This document shows, piece by piece, positions 35,995-47,399 of a stretch of DNA of 64,000 nt. The notes beneath the pieces were generated by a model, which did not search any database, had not been told where the DNA came from, and saw only the letters and a list, made by a program, of their open reading frames with translations. The stretch comes from Hyphomicrobiales bacterium (lineage in GTDB: Bacteria; Pseudomonadota; Alphaproteobacteria; Rhodospirillales; JACKKN01), in the NCBI GenBank assembly GCA_024236415.1, contig JACKKN010000001.1:1-64000 (forward strand). The letters run 5' to 3'. Both the position numbers and the translations under genes were made by a program. The stretch's first letter is position 1. Each line of letters begins with the position of its first letter.

Positions 35995-37788
35995 CTAGGC
36001 CGTGAAGGCCGCGTACACGGTGCGCGCCCAGCCGCGCCGGTCGTAGTCCGAGGTCGCCTGCCCGTCGGGCATCCAGGAGCGGAAGGGCACGGCGAAGCCG
36101 GTCTTGGGCCGGTTCAGCACGGAACCGGGCAGCGGCGTCGCCGGGGTCGCGGCCATGTCGGCCTTGCCCGGCGGGTGGCCCGACGTCAGCCCGGCCAGCA
36201 CCCGGTCGTACAGGGCCAGGTCCACCAGGGGCACCCGGATCTCCAGCGAATGGGCCATGCCGGCCCAGTCCGAATCCCGCAGCAGCTGGTTGCACAGGTA
36301 CAGTCCCACCTCGAACCCCGTGACCCGGGCCCGCGAGGTGTCGGCGGACGCCTCGTCCGCCGTGTCGGCGTCGTCGAACAGGCGCAGGGCGGCGGTGCCC
36401 GCGCGCACCAGGTCCGGGTCCAGCACCGTATCCAGCTCCCACGGCATGTACAGGCCGCGGGCGATGATGTAGGCGTTGCGCACCGTGGGCGCCAGGCGCG
36501 CCAGGCTGCGCACCTTGGGGGTGGGACGCAGGCGCGCGCCCAGGTGCGCCGCCAGGGCCCCGGCCCAGCCCAGGGGCGGCGGCGCGTTGATCCAGCGCAG
36601 GGCGCGGTACAGCAGCGGCACGCGGCGGAACACGTTGTAGCCGGCGAACAGCTCGTCGCCGCCGGTGCCCGACAGGGCTACCTTCAACCCCGCCCGGGCC
36701 GCCGCCTGGGCCACCAGGTAAACGTTGATGCCGTCGATCGTGGGCTGATCCATGGCCGCCAGCACGGCGTCGCGCTGGTCATCGAACCAGTCCGCCGGCA
36801 CCCGCACCTCGGTGTGGTTGGTGCCGTACAGGTCCGCCACGCGGCGCGCCAGGGGCGCTTCGTCCAGGTCGCGGCCGGCGAACTCGTCGAAGGCCACGGT
36901 CAGGGTGCGCAGGTCGGCGCCCCGGATCTCGGACGCCAGGCCGGTGATGGTGGCGGAATCGAGCCCGGCCGAGAGGAACACCCCCACCTCCACGTCGGCC
37001 ACGAAGTGGTGCCGCACGCTGTCCAGCAGGGCGTCGCGCAGGTCCACCCCGGCCGCCCCCGCAGCGCGCAGGCGCGCCGGGATGTCGTCGTAGCGCACCG
37101 GCGCGCCGACCCCGCCGCCGTCGGCCCACAGGGTACAGCCCGCCGGCAGGGCGCGGATGTCGGCGTACAGGGTGTGCGGATCGGGCACCGATCCCATCAG
37201 GAAGAAGCCCACGTGGCCGGCCGGGTCGACGCCGGTGCCGGCCACCCCGCCGGCGCGCAGGGCCTTGACCTGGGACGCCACCCGCAGGGTGCGGCCGTCG
37301 TCGGCGTAGTACAGCGGCTTGATGCCGAAGCTGTCGCGGGCCAGGAACAGGCCGCGCCGGGGCCCGTCCCAGATGGCCAGGGCAAACATGCCGCGCAGGC
37401 GGTGCACCATGTCGGGGCCGTGGCGGTGGTACAGGTGCAGCAGCACCTCGGTGTCCGACTGCGTGGTCACCGGGGCCCCGGCGGCGATCAGCTCGTCGCG
37501 CAAGGCGCGGAAATTGTAGATCTCCCCGTTGTAGGTGATGCGGTACTCGGGCCCGTCGCCGCCGCCGGGGCCCCCCGGGCGCAGCACCATGGGCTGGGCG
37601 GCGGCGTCGCTGAGGTCGATGATGGCCAGGCGCCGGTGGGCCAGGCCGACCCGGCCGTCGTCGGCGACCCAGTGGCCGTCGCCGTCGGGCCCGCGCGCGG
37701 CCATGGCGGCGTTGATGGCGCGCAGCTCGGCGCCGTCCACGGGCGGGGCGTCGGGGTGGTGGGCGAACAGGGCGGCGAGACCACACAT
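35995..37788 (-). CDS. asnB: Asparagine synthase (glutamine-hydrolysing)
   Basis: The 597-residue enzyme has the N-terminal nucleophile Cys2 (MCGLAALF), glutaminase motifs RGPDGDGHW, RRLAIIDLS and YNGEIYNF, and a C-terminal synthetase domain with FLSAGLDSATI near residue 270 and SGTGGDELFAGYN near 370. It makes asparagine, or amidates another carboxylate, as some paralogues in polysaccharide loci do. It converges on thioredoxin and diverges from the two-domain oxidoreductase. Confidence 0.92.
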   Translation of the reverse strand: MCGLAALFAHHPDAPPVDGAELRAINAAMAARGPDGDGHWVADDGRVGLAHRRLAIIDLSDAAAQPMVLRPGGPGGGDGPEYRITYNGEIYNFRALRDELIAAGAPVTTQSDTEVLLHLYHRHGPDMVHRLRGMFALAIWDGPRRGLFLARDSFGIKPLYYADDGRTLRVASQVKALRAGGVAGTGVDPAGHVGFFLMGSVPDPHTLYADIRALPAGCTLWADGGGVGAPVRYDDIPARLRAAGAAGVDLRDALLDSVRHHFVADVEVGVFLSAGLDSATITGLASEIRGADLRTLTVAFDEFAGRDLDEAPLARRVADLYGTNHTEVRVPADWFDDQRDAVLAAMDQPTIDGINVYLVAQAAARAGLKVALSGTGGDELFAGYNVFRRVPLLYRALRWINAPPPLGWAGALAAHLGARLRPTPKVRSLARLAPTVRNAYIIARGLYMPWELDTVLDPDLVRAGTAALRLFDDADTADEASADTSRARVTGFEVGLYLCNQLLRDSDWAGMAHSLEIRVPLVDLALYDRVLAGLTSGHPPGKADMAATPATPLPGSVLNRPKTGFAVPFRSWMPDGQATSDYDRRGWARTVYAAFTA

Positions 37789-37837
37789 GATGTCCGCCTA
37801 CATACCCGCGCCGGGGGCCCGGGAGCAAAGCATTTCG

Positions 37838-37865
37838 GCGCCGCCGCCGGACCGGGCGGCGGCGC
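37838..37865. other. Strong stem-loop between asnB and the two-domain oxidoreductase
   Basis: gcgccgccgcc-ggaccg-ggcggcggcgc is a perfect 11-pair stem with a six-base loop, within a divergent intergenic region, followed by a gcatcgcc direct repeat (37864-37871 and 37876-37883) around TTTT. It precedes both start codons, so it is not an ordinary terminator; attenuation or mRNA protection is possible. Confidence 0.55.
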
Positions 37866-37934
37866 ATCGCCTTTTGCATCGCCACGGGAAATGGGAGTAA
37901 AAGGTTGCGGGGGATCCGCCCCCGTGGATTGGGC

Positions 37935-40076
37935 ATGAAACAGGTCATCCAGAACACCCGCGACGGCAAGCTGGCCCTGCGCGACGTGCCGGCGCCCCAG
38001 GTCGCGCCCGGGCACCTGCTGGTGCGCACCCGGGCGTCGCTGATCTCGGCCGGGACCGAGCGCATGCTGGTGGACTTCGCCAAGAAGAGCCTGGCCGGCA
38101 AGGCCAAGGCGCGGCCCGACCTGGTGAAGAAGGTCCTGGACAAGGCGCGGCGCGACGGCATCGCCGCCACCCTGCGCTCGGTGCTGGCGCGCCTGGACGA
38201 GCCCCTGCCGCTGGGCTACTCGGCGGCCGGCGAGGTGGTGCGCCTGGGCGCCGGGCTGGAGGGCGCCTTCCGGGTCGGGCAGCGGGTGGCCATGGCCGGC
38301 GCCGGCCTGGCCAACCACGCCGAGCTGAACGCCGTGCCGCGCAACCTGGCCGCCCCCATCCCCGACGACGTGGCCGACGACGAGGCCTGCTACGGCACCC
38401 TGGCGGCCATCGCCCTGCACGCCGTGCGCAACCTGCAGGCGGGCCTGGGCGACGTGGTGGCGGTGCTGGGCGCCGGGCTGCTGGGGCAGCTGGCGGCGCA
38501 AATCCTGACCCTGGCGGGCGCCCGGGTGCTGTCGCTGGACTACGACGCCGAGCGCCTGGACCTGGCCCGGCGGCTGGGGGCCGAAGCCACGGTGGTGCTG
38601 GGTCAGGCCGACGCCGCCGCGGCGGCACGGGCCCTGACCGGCGGGCGCGGCTGCGACGCGGTGCTGATCGCCGCCGCCACCCAGTCGAGCGAGCCCTTCC
38701 ACACCGCCGCCGCCGTGGCCCGCGACCGGGCCCGGGTGGTGATGGTGGGCATGACCGGCACCGAGTTCCCCTACGCCGATTTCATGAAGAAGGAGCTGAC
38801 CGTCACCGTGTCGCGCTCCTATGGCCCCGGCCGCTACGACCCCGACTACGAGGGCCGCGACGTGAAGTACCCCGAGGGCTGGGTGCGCTGGACCGAGACC
38901 GAGAACCTGGCCGAATGCCTGCGCCTGATGTCGCCGTCCCTGCCGCGGCGCCTGGACGTGGCGGCCCTGACCACCCACCGCTTCCCCCTGGCGGCGGCCG
39001 AGGACGCCTACGCCATGATCACCAATGGCGGCGAGCGGCACATGGGCGTGGTGCTGACCTACCCCGACGAGGCCCCGGCGCCGGAACGGCCCGTGTTCGC
39101 CCAGGCGGCGGCGCCGGCGGCGGACCGCTGCGTGCTGGGGGTCATCGGCGCCGGCAACTTCGCCCGCGCCGTGCTGCTGCCCGAACTGCGCAGGATGGCG
39201 GGGGTCGACCTGCACACGGTCGTCGCCCGCCGCGGCCCCGGCGCCGAGCAGGCCCGCCAGGCCTTCGGCTTCGCCCAGGCGGCCACCGACGCGGCGGCGG
39301 TGCTGGACAACCCGGCCATCAACGCCGTGCTGGTGGCCACCCGCCACGACAGCCACGCCGGCCTGGCCGCCCGCGCCCTGGCCGCCGGCAAGGCGGTGCT
39401 GGTGGAAAAGCCCCTGGCCATGGACGCCGCGCAGCTTGACGCCGTGGTGGCGGCGCGCCAGGAGTCCGCAGCCTTCTTCCAGGTCGGCTTCAACCGCCGC
39501 TTCGCCCCCATGGCGGTGCAGGCCAGGGCGGCCCTGGCCGCCGGCGGCGGGGCCAAATTCGTGCTGCTGCGGGTCAACGCCGGACGCATCGACCCCACAA
39601 GCTGGGTCCAGGACGCCGGCGAGGGCGGCGGCCGCATCGTCGGCGAGGTCTGCCACTTCGTCGACCTGGCGCGGTTCCTGGTCGGCGCGCCCATCGTTTC
39701 GGTCCAGGCCGACGCGGCGGCGGCGGCCGAGGGCCCCTGCGACGACGTCACCGCCACCCTGCGCTTCGCCGACGGCAGCCTGGCCACCATCGCCTACACG
39801 GCCCTGGGCGACACCGGCCACGGCAAGGAGCGGGTCGAGGGCTTCGCCGGCGGCCGGGTGGTGACCATCGACGACTTCCGGCGCTACGCCGACACCGGCG
39901 GCGGGTCGTCGCGCGGCACCCAGGACAAGGGATTCGCCCAGTCCCTGGGCGCCTTCGTGGCGGCGGTGCGGGCCGGCGGCCCGGCGCCGGTGGACGAGGC
40001 CGAGCTGATCGAGACCTCGCGCGCCACCCTGGCGATCCTGGATTCCCTCAGGGACGGAGTGCGGGTCGAGATCTGA
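37935..40076 (+). CDS. Two-domain oxidoreductase: zinc-type alcohol dehydrogenase fused to Gfo/Idh/MocA dehydrogenase
   Basis: The 713-residue protein joins an MDR dehydrogenase-like half (residues 1-375; GYSAAGEVVRLG near 93, VAVLGAGLLGQLAAQ near 175) to a Gfo/Idh/MocA half (residues 395-713; LGVIGAGNFARAVLLPEL, then VEKPLAMDAAQLD near 490). This fused family occurs in cell-surface sugar loci and the reaction is not established. The classical catalytic zinc ligands are not evident in the first half. ATG 37935 (MKQVIQ) is preferred over an upstream ATG. Confidence 0.85.
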   Translation: MKQVIQNTRDGKLALRDVPAPQVAPGHLLVRTRASLISAGTERMLVDFAKKSLAGKAKARPDLVKKVLDKARRDGIAATLRSVLARLDEPLPLGYSAAGEVVRLGAGLEGAFRVGQRVAMAGAGLANHAELNAVPRNLAAPIPDDVADDEACYGTLAAIALHAVRNLQAGLGDVVAVLGAGLLGQLAAQILTLAGARVLSLDYDAERLDLARRLGAEATVVLGQADAAAAARALTGGRGCDAVLIAAATQSSEPFHTAAAVARDRARVVMVGMTGTEFPYADFMKKELTVTVSRSYGPGRYDPDYEGRDVKYPEGWVRWTETENLAECLRLMSPSLPRRLDVAALTTHRFPLAAAEDAYAMITNGGERHMGVVLTYPDEAPAPERPVFAQAAAPAADRCVLGVIGAGNFARAVLLPELRRMAGVDLHTVVARRGPGAEQARQAFGFAQAATDAAAVLDNPAINAVLVATRHDSHAGLAARALAAGKAVLVEKPLAMDAAQLDAVVAARQESAAFFQVGFNRRFAPMAVQARAALAAGGGAKFVLLRVNAGRIDPTSWVQDAGEGGGRIVGEVCHFVDLARFLVGAPIVSVQADAAAAAEGPCDDVTATLRFADGSLATIAYTALGDTGHGKERVEGFAGGRVVTIDDFRRYADTGGGSSRGTQDKGFAQSLGAFVAAVRAGGPAPVDEAELIETSRATLAILDSLRDGVRVEI

Positions 40077-40083
40077 CACCTCC

Positions 40084-41277
40084 ATGCTGAAACCCAACTC
40101 GTTCGCCGCCCTGGCCCTGTTGACCGCCGTGGTGGCCTTCCAGCCCCTGTCCACGGACATGTACCTGCCGGCCCTGCCCGAGATGGCACGCCATTTCGCC
40201 ACCGACGCCGGCGGCATGCAGCTGACGCTCAGCGTGTTCATCGCCGGGTTCGCCTGTGCCCAGCTCGTCTACGGGCCCCTGTCGGACCGGTTCGGGCGGC
40301 GCCCGGTGCTGATCGCCGGGGCCGCGGTGTTCCTGCTGGCCAGCCTGGCCTGCGCCCTGGCGCAGACCATCGAGGGCCTGGTCCTGGCCCGCTTCGCCCA
40401 GGCCGTGGGCGCCTGCGCCGGGCCGGTGCTGAGCCGCGCCGTGGTGCGCGACGTGTTCGACCGCGCCATGGCGGCCCGGGCCATGGCCTACATCGGCTCG
40501 GCCACGGCCCTGGCGCCCCTGGTGGCGCCGGTGCTGGGCGGCCACATGACGGTATGGTGGGGCTGGCCGTCCATCTTCCACGCCCTCGCCGTGCTGGCGG
40601 CGCTGCTGCTGGCCGGCGTGGTCCTGCTGTTGCCCGAGACCAACGCCCACCGCGACCCCCACGCCCTGAACCCGGGGCGCCTGGCGGCCAACTACCTGGC
40701 CCTGTTCCGGTCGCGCGAATACCTGGGGTTCCTGGTCACCACGGCGGTCGCCTTCGCCGGCCTGTTCACCTTCATCTCGGGCTCGTCCTTCGTGCTGATC
40801 GACTTCCTGGGCGTGGCCACCGACCGGTTCGGCTATTTCTTCGCCATGGTGGTGGCCGGCTTCATGTCCGGCGCGTTCCTGGCCGGCCGCATCACCCTGC
40901 GCCTGGGCATCGAGCGCATGGTCCTGCTGGGCGGCGCCTGCGTCATGGCCGGGGGCGGCACCCAGGCGGCCCTGGCCTGGGCCGGGGTGAACCATCCGGC
41001 GGCGGTGATGGCGCCCATGATGGCCTACACCTGCGGCATCGGCCTGCTGGTGCCCAACGCCACCGCCGGCGCGGTCAGCGTGTTCCCGCGCCAGGCCGGC
41101 GTGGCCTCGGCCATGGTCGGATTCGTGCAGATGGCCACGGCGGCCCTGGCCAGCCTGCTGCTGGGCCAGTTCCACGACGGCACCCAGATCCCCATGACCA
41201 ACATGATCGGCCTGTGCGGCACCGGCGGCTTCCTGTGCGCCTATCTGCTGGTGTGGCGCCGCGGCGGCCCGTCCTGA
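40084..41277 (+). CDS. Bcr/CflA-type MFS multidrug transporter
   Basis: The 397-residue protein has 12 predicted spans and DHA1 landmarks: FQPLSTDMYLPALPEMARHF near residue 20, GPLSDRFGRRPVLIAG near 63 and motif C-like APLVAPVLGGHM near 144. It resembles Bcr/CflA exporters for bicyclomycin, chloramphenicol-type drugs or small metabolites. It starts seven bases after the two-domain oxidoreductase, so the two are probably cotranscribed. Confidence 0.92.
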   Translation: MLKPNSFAALALLTAVVAFQPLSTDMYLPALPEMARHFATDAGGMQLTLSVFIAGFACAQLVYGPLSDRFGRRPVLIAGAAVFLLASLACALAQTIEGLVLARFAQAVGACAGPVLSRAVVRDVFDRAMAARAMAYIGSATALAPLVAPVLGGHMTVWWGWPSIFHALAVLAALLLAGVVLLLPETNAHRDPHALNPGRLAANYLALFRSREYLGFLVTTAVAFAGLFTFISGSSFVLIDFLGVATDRFGYFFAMVVAGFMSGAFLAGRITLRLGIERMVLLGGACVMAGGGTQAALAWAGVNHPAAVMAPMMAYTCGIGLLVPNATAGAVSVFPRQAGVASAMVGFVQMATAALASLLLGQFHDGTQIPMTNMIGLCGTGGFLCAYLLVWRRGGPS

Positions 41278-41314
41278 CCGTTCCCGGGGCCGTCGCCCCC
41301 GCGCCGGCGGGTCC

Positions 41315-43204
<1,890 letters not shown>

Positions 43205-43216
43205 GGCCGCGGGGGG

Positions 43217-43615
43217 TCAGGGCTTGACGCAGCTCAGGGCCCGGTGCAGCACCTCGGGCTCGATGGTGCAGCCCTTGACGTTGCACCGCCACAGGTCGGC
43301 GCCGGTCAGGTCGGCCCCGGTCAGGTTGGCGCCGCGCAGGTCGGCGTCGGTCAGGTCGGCCTCGGCCAGCTGCGCCCGGGTCAGGTTGGCGTTGACCAGG
43401 ATGGCGCCCACCATGTTGGCCCGCCGGAGGTCGGCGTGCGACAGGTCGGCGCCGATCAGCAGCGCGCCGTAGAAGTCGGCGTCGCGCAGGTCCAGCCCGT
43501 TCAGGTCCTCGTTGCTGAGGTCGCGGCCCGACAGCACGGCCCGCTGGCCGGCGCCCTCGCCGCCGTGGATCCATGCCGCGTGATCGTAGAGGATTTCCGC
43601 CAGGGTCTTCGCCAT
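43217..43615 (-). CDS. Pentapeptide-repeat protein downstream of gyrB
   Basis: The 132-residue protein is almost entirely pentapeptide repeats. From about residue 31 to 115 I count 17 consecutive A(D/N)LXX-type units (ADLSH ADLRR ANMVG, ADLTD ADLRG ANLTG), enough for about four coils of a right-handed square beta-helix. Flanks are a short N-terminal helix and a Cys-containing end. Some family members (Qnr, MfpA) mimic DNA and bind gyrase, but they are longer (about 180-220 residues). The gene starts 30 bases after gyrB on the same strand. Confidence 0.88.
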   Translation of the reverse strand: MAKTLAEILYDHAAWIHGGEGAGQRAVLSGRDLSNEDLNGLDLRDADFYGALLIGADLSHADLRRANMVGAILVNANLTRAQLAEADLTDADLRGANLTGADLTGADLWRCNVKGCTIEPEVLHRALSCVKP

Positions 43616-43645
43616 GACGCGGGGCCGCTCCCTCGGGGATGGTGA

Positions 43646-46102
43646 TCAGACGTCCAGGTTGGCAACCTTGAGGGCGTTATTCTGGATGAACTCGCGGCGC
43701 GGGTCCACCATGTCCCCCATGAGGGTCGAGAATATCTCCTCGGCGTCGTCGGCGTGGCTGATGGACACCTGCAGCAGCGAGCGCACGTTGGGGTCCAGCG
43801 TGGTTTCCCACAGCTGTTCCGGGTTCATTTCGCCCAGGCCCTTGTAGCGCTGGATCGACACCCCCTTGCGCCCCTGCTCCATGACCGTGTCGACCAGGGA
43901 CACGGGGCCGGTGATGGGGTGCTCCTTGTCCTTGATGGTCAGGGTGCCGTGGCGGGCGTAGAACTTCTGCAGGTCGGCGGCCAGGCCGTCCAGGCGCCGC
44001 GCCTCGGCGCTGCCGATCAGGGCGGCGTCGATGACGTAGCGCTGCGGCACGCCGCGCAGCATGCGGGTGAACTCCAGGCCGCCGTCGGCCAGGGCCTCGC
44101 CGTGCCAGCCCCGCTCCAGGTCCGACTCCAGGGCGTCCAGGCGCCGGGCGATGTATTCGGCGGCCTCGCCGGCCATGGCATGGTCGGCCAGGATCTGCGG
44201 GTTCAGGGCGCCCAGGATGGCGGCCTGCTCGACCACCGCCATGGGCACGTGGCGGGCCAGGTGTTCCAGCATGGACTTGGCCTGGCGCGCGCCCTCGACC
44301 ACCCCGCCCAGGTCGTTGCCGGCGATCTGGGTGCCGTCGTGGGTGGTGAACACCGAGCCCTCGTCCACGGCGGCGGCGAACAGGTAGGCTTCCAGCGCCC
44401 GCTCGTCCTTCAGGTAGACCTCGGAGTTGCCGCGCTTGGCCCGGTACAGCGGCGGCTGGGCGATGTACAGGTACCCGCGCTCGATCAGCTCGGGCATCTG
44501 GCGGTAGAAGAAGGTCAGCAGCAGGGTGCGGATGTGGCTGCCGTCCACGTCGGCGTCGGTCATGATGATGATGCGGTGGTAGCGGCACTTCTCGGCGTCG
44601 AAGTCCTCGCGCCCGATGCCGGTGCCCAGCGCCGCGATCAGGGTGCCGATCTCGGCCGAGCTGAGCATCTTGTCGAACCGCGCCCGCTCCACGTTCAGGA
44701 TCTTGCCGCGCAGGGGCAGGATGGCCTGGTTGGAGCGGTCGCGCCCCTGCTTGGCCGAGCCGCCGGCGGAATCGCCCTCGACGATGAACAGCTCGCTGTT
44801 CGCCGGGTCGCGCTCCTGGCAGTCGGCCAGCTTGCCGGGCAGGCTGCTGATGTCCAGCGCCCCCTTGCGCCGGGTCAGCTCGCGCGCCTTGCGCGCCGCC
44901 TCGCGCGCGGCCGCCGCCTCGACGATCTTGCCGATCACCTTGCGCGCGTCCTGGGGGTGCTCCTCGAACCAGCGGTCGAACTGCTCGCTGAGGATGCTTT
45001 CCACCACCGGGCGCACCTCGGACGAGACCAGCTTGTCCTTGGTCTGGGACGAGAACTTGGGGTCGGGCACCTTGACCGACAGCACGCAGGTCAGCCCTTC
45101 GCGCGCGTCGTCGCCCGAGATCGCCACCTTGGCCTTCTTGGCGATGCCGCTGGAGGTGGCGTAGGCGTTGATCATGCGGGTCAGGGCGCCGCGGAACCCG
45201 GCCAGGTGGGTGCCGCCGTCGCGCTGCGGGATGTTGTTGGTGAAGCACAGCGTGGTCTCGTGGTAGCTGTCGTTCCACTGCATGGCCAGCTCGACCGTGA
45301 TGCCGTCGCGCTCGCCGGCGGCATTGATGCACTCGTCGTGCAGCGGCGACTTGGAGCGGTCCATGTAGCGCACAAAGGCCTGCAGCCCGCCCTCGTAGTG
45401 CATGTTGACCACGTTCGCCTCCACGTGCCGCGCGTCGGTCAGGCGCAGGTGCACGCCCGAGTTCAGGAACGCCAGCTCGCGCAGGCGGTGCTCCAGCGTG
45501 GCGAAGTCGTACTCGGTCATGGTGAAGATCTTCTTCGACGCGAAGAAGGTAATGCGCGTGCCCGTGGCCGGCACGCCGCGCTCGTCGCGCGGGGCCTCGC
45601 CGGCCACCTCCAGGGGCGCCACCGCCTCGCCGTCCTCGAACCGCACGGTGTATTCCTTGCCGTCGCGCCAGATGGTCAGGTCCAGCCAGTCGCTGAGCGC
45701 GTTGACCACCGACACGCCGACCCCGTGCAGGCCGCCCGAGACCTTGTACGAGTTCTGGTCGAACTTCCCGCCGGCGTGCAGCTGGGTCATGATCACCTCG
45801 GCCGCCGACACGCCCTCCTCCTCGTGGATGTCCACGGGGATGCCGCGGCCGTTGTCGGACACGGTGACCGAGCCGTCGGCGTTGAGCGTCACCTGCACCG
45901 TGTCGCAGTACCCGGCCAGGGCCTCGTCGATGGCGTTGTCCACCACCTCGTAGACCATGTGGTGCAGACCCGAGCCGTCGTCGGTGTCGCCGATGTACAT
46001 GCCGGGGCGCTTGCGCACGGCCTCCAGCCCGCGCAGGACCTTGATCGAGTCGGCGCCGTATTCGTCGGCGCCCGCCGCCGGATCCTTGTGTTCCTCGCTC
46101 AT
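43646..46102 (-). CDS. gyrB: DNA gyrase subunit B
   Basis: The 818-residue ATPase subunit has the GHKL fold (EVVDNAIDEALAG near 53, DNGRGIPVDIH near 85, GGLHGVGVSVVNALS near 125), the TOPRIM acid motifs EGDSAGGSAKQGRD near 440 and DADVDGSHIRTLLLTFF near 515, and a normal C terminus (QRYKGLGEMNPEQLW). With GyrA it introduces negative supercoils. It ends the dnaA-dnaN-recF-gyrB run and lies 30 bases after recF. Confidence 0.98.
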   Translation of the reverse strand: MSEEHKDPAAGADEYGADSIKVLRGLEAVRKRPGMYIGDTDDGSGLHHMVYEVVDNAIDEALAGYCDTVQVTLNADGSVTVSDNGRGIPVDIHEEEGVSAAEVIMTQLHAGGKFDQNSYKVSGGLHGVGVSVVNALSDWLDLTIWRDGKEYTVRFEDGEAVAPLEVAGEAPRDERGVPATGTRITFFASKKIFTMTEYDFATLEHRLRELAFLNSGVHLRLTDARHVEANVVNMHYEGGLQAFVRYMDRSKSPLHDECINAAGERDGITVELAMQWNDSYHETTLCFTNNIPQRDGGTHLAGFRGALTRMINAYATSSGIAKKAKVAISGDDAREGLTCVLSVKVPDPKFSSQTKDKLVSSEVRPVVESILSEQFDRWFEEHPQDARKVIGKIVEAAAAREAARKARELTRRKGALDISSLPGKLADCQERDPANSELFIVEGDSAGGSAKQGRDRSNQAILPLRGKILNVERARFDKMLSSAEIGTLIAALGTGIGREDFDAEKCRYHRIIIMTDADVDGSHIRTLLLTFFYRQMPELIERGYLYIAQPPLYRAKRGNSEVYLKDERALEAYLFAAAVDEGSVFTTHDGTQIAGNDLGGVVEGARQAKSMLEHLARHVPMAVVEQAAILGALNPQILADHAMAGEAAEYIARRLDALESDLERGWHGEALADGGLEFTRMLRGVPQRYVIDAALIGSAEARRLDGLAADLQKFYARHGTLTIKDKEHPITGPVSLVDTVMEQGRKGVSIQRYKGLGEMNPEQLWETTLDPNVRSLLQVSISHADDAEEIFSTLMGDMVDPRREFIQNNALKVANLDV

Positions 46103-46132
46103 GCCGTCGCCCTATTCCTCATTTCACGGCCC

Positions 46133-47329
46133 TCAAACCCGCGCCGCGGTCACCACCGCGTCGTCCACCGAAAACTGCTGCGCCCGGTCGCCCAGGGGCG
46201 CGAACACGGCCGCGTCCGTGCCGGTCAGCCAGCTCTGCCCGTCCAGGGCGCAGACCGCGTCGAACAGAACCCGCCGCCGCGTTTCGTCCAGGTGCGCCGC
46301 CACCTCGTCCAGCAGCAGCACCGGCGCCCGCCCCTGCTCGGCCCGCACCAGGCGGGCGTGGGCCAGCACGATGGCGATCAGCAGGGCCTTCTGTTCGCCG
46401 GTCGAGCACAGCTCGGCCATCTGCCCCTTGCCCAGGTGGCGCACCCGCAGGTCGCCGCGGTGCGGCCCGACCCCGGCGCCGCCGGCCTCGGCGTCGCGCG
46501 GGCGCCCGGCGGCCAGGCGGTCGCGGATGCGGTCCTCGACGGCCAGGGCCGGTTCGTCGGCCAGCCAGGTCTCGACCTCGCCGTCCAGCCACAGGTCGGC
46601 GCCGGGGAAGGCACCGTCGCCGGCCGCGGCGGCGGCGATCCGCAGCCGTTCGACCAGGGCGTGGCGGGCCGCCGCCACGGCCACCCCCTTGGCCGCCAGG
46701 GTCTCCTCCAGGGCCGCCAGCCAGGCGGCGTCGCCGCGGCCGTCGCGCAGCAGGCGCGCGCGCTCGCGCAGGGCGTGGTTGTAGGCGCTCAGGCGGCCGG
46801 CGTGGGCCGGGTCGGACCCGTACACCAGGCGGTCCAGGAAGCGCCGCCGCTCGGCCGCGCCGTCCTGGAACAGGCGGTCCATCTGCGGGGTCAGCCACTG
46901 CACCGCCAGCAGCCCGGCCAGGGCCGCCTGGCCCTTGGCCGCCTGGCCGTCGATGCGCACGGCGCGCTTGTCGCGGCCGGCGGCGTCGCCGGCCACCATC
47001 CCGGTGCCCACGTCGGCGTCGCCCGTGGGCAGGCGCAGGCGGGCGGCCACGGCCCAGTCACCGGGCACCGCGCCCTCGAGCGCGGGGGTGGGTTCGCGCC
47101 GCGCCAGGTCGCCCAGGCGGGCGCGGCGCAGGCCGCGGCCCGGGGTCAGCAGCGACACCGCCTCCAGCAGGTTGGTCTTGCCGGCGCCGTTGGGCCCGGT
47201 CAGGACCACCGGCCGGGGGTCGGTCTCCAGCCGCAGGTGGCGGTAGCAGCGGAAGTCGGTCAGGGTCAGGCGCTGCACGGAAACCCGCGCCGCGGCGGCG
47301 TCAACCCGATTCCCGTCCCACTCGTTCAA
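46133..47329 (-). CDS. recF: DNA replication and repair protein RecF
   Basis: The 398-residue SMC-like ATPase has Walker A TGPNGAGKTNLLEAV near residue 40, signature STGEQKALL near 312 and Walker B VLLLDEVAAHLD near 340. It loads RecA at gapped DNA with RecO and RecR. It lies between dnaN (70 bases) and gyrB (30 bases) in the conserved order. Confidence 0.96.
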   Translation of the reverse strand: MNEWDGNRVDAAAARVSVQRLTLTDFRCYRHLRLETDPRPVVLTGPNGAGKTNLLEAVSLLTPGRGLRRARLGDLARREPTPALEGAVPGDWAVAARLRLPTGDADVGTGMVAGDAAGRDKRAVRIDGQAAKGQAALAGLLAVQWLTPQMDRLFQDGAAERRRFLDRLVYGSDPAHAGRLSAYNHALRERARLLRDGRGDAAWLAALEETLAAKGVAVAAARHALVERLRIAAAAAGDGAFPGADLWLDGEVETWLADEPALAVEDRIRDRLAAGRPRDAEAGGAGVGPHRGDLRVRHLGKGQMAELCSTGEQKALLIAIVLAHARLVRAEQGRAPVLLLDEVAAHLDETRRRVLFDAVCALDGQSWLTGTDAAVFAPLGDRAQQFSVDDAVVTAARV

Positions 47330-47399
47330 GCAACCGTCCAGGTGTCGTATCCCCGTCCAGCCCCGCAGCCCCCCGCGCCGCCCAACCGGCCCCGCCGGC

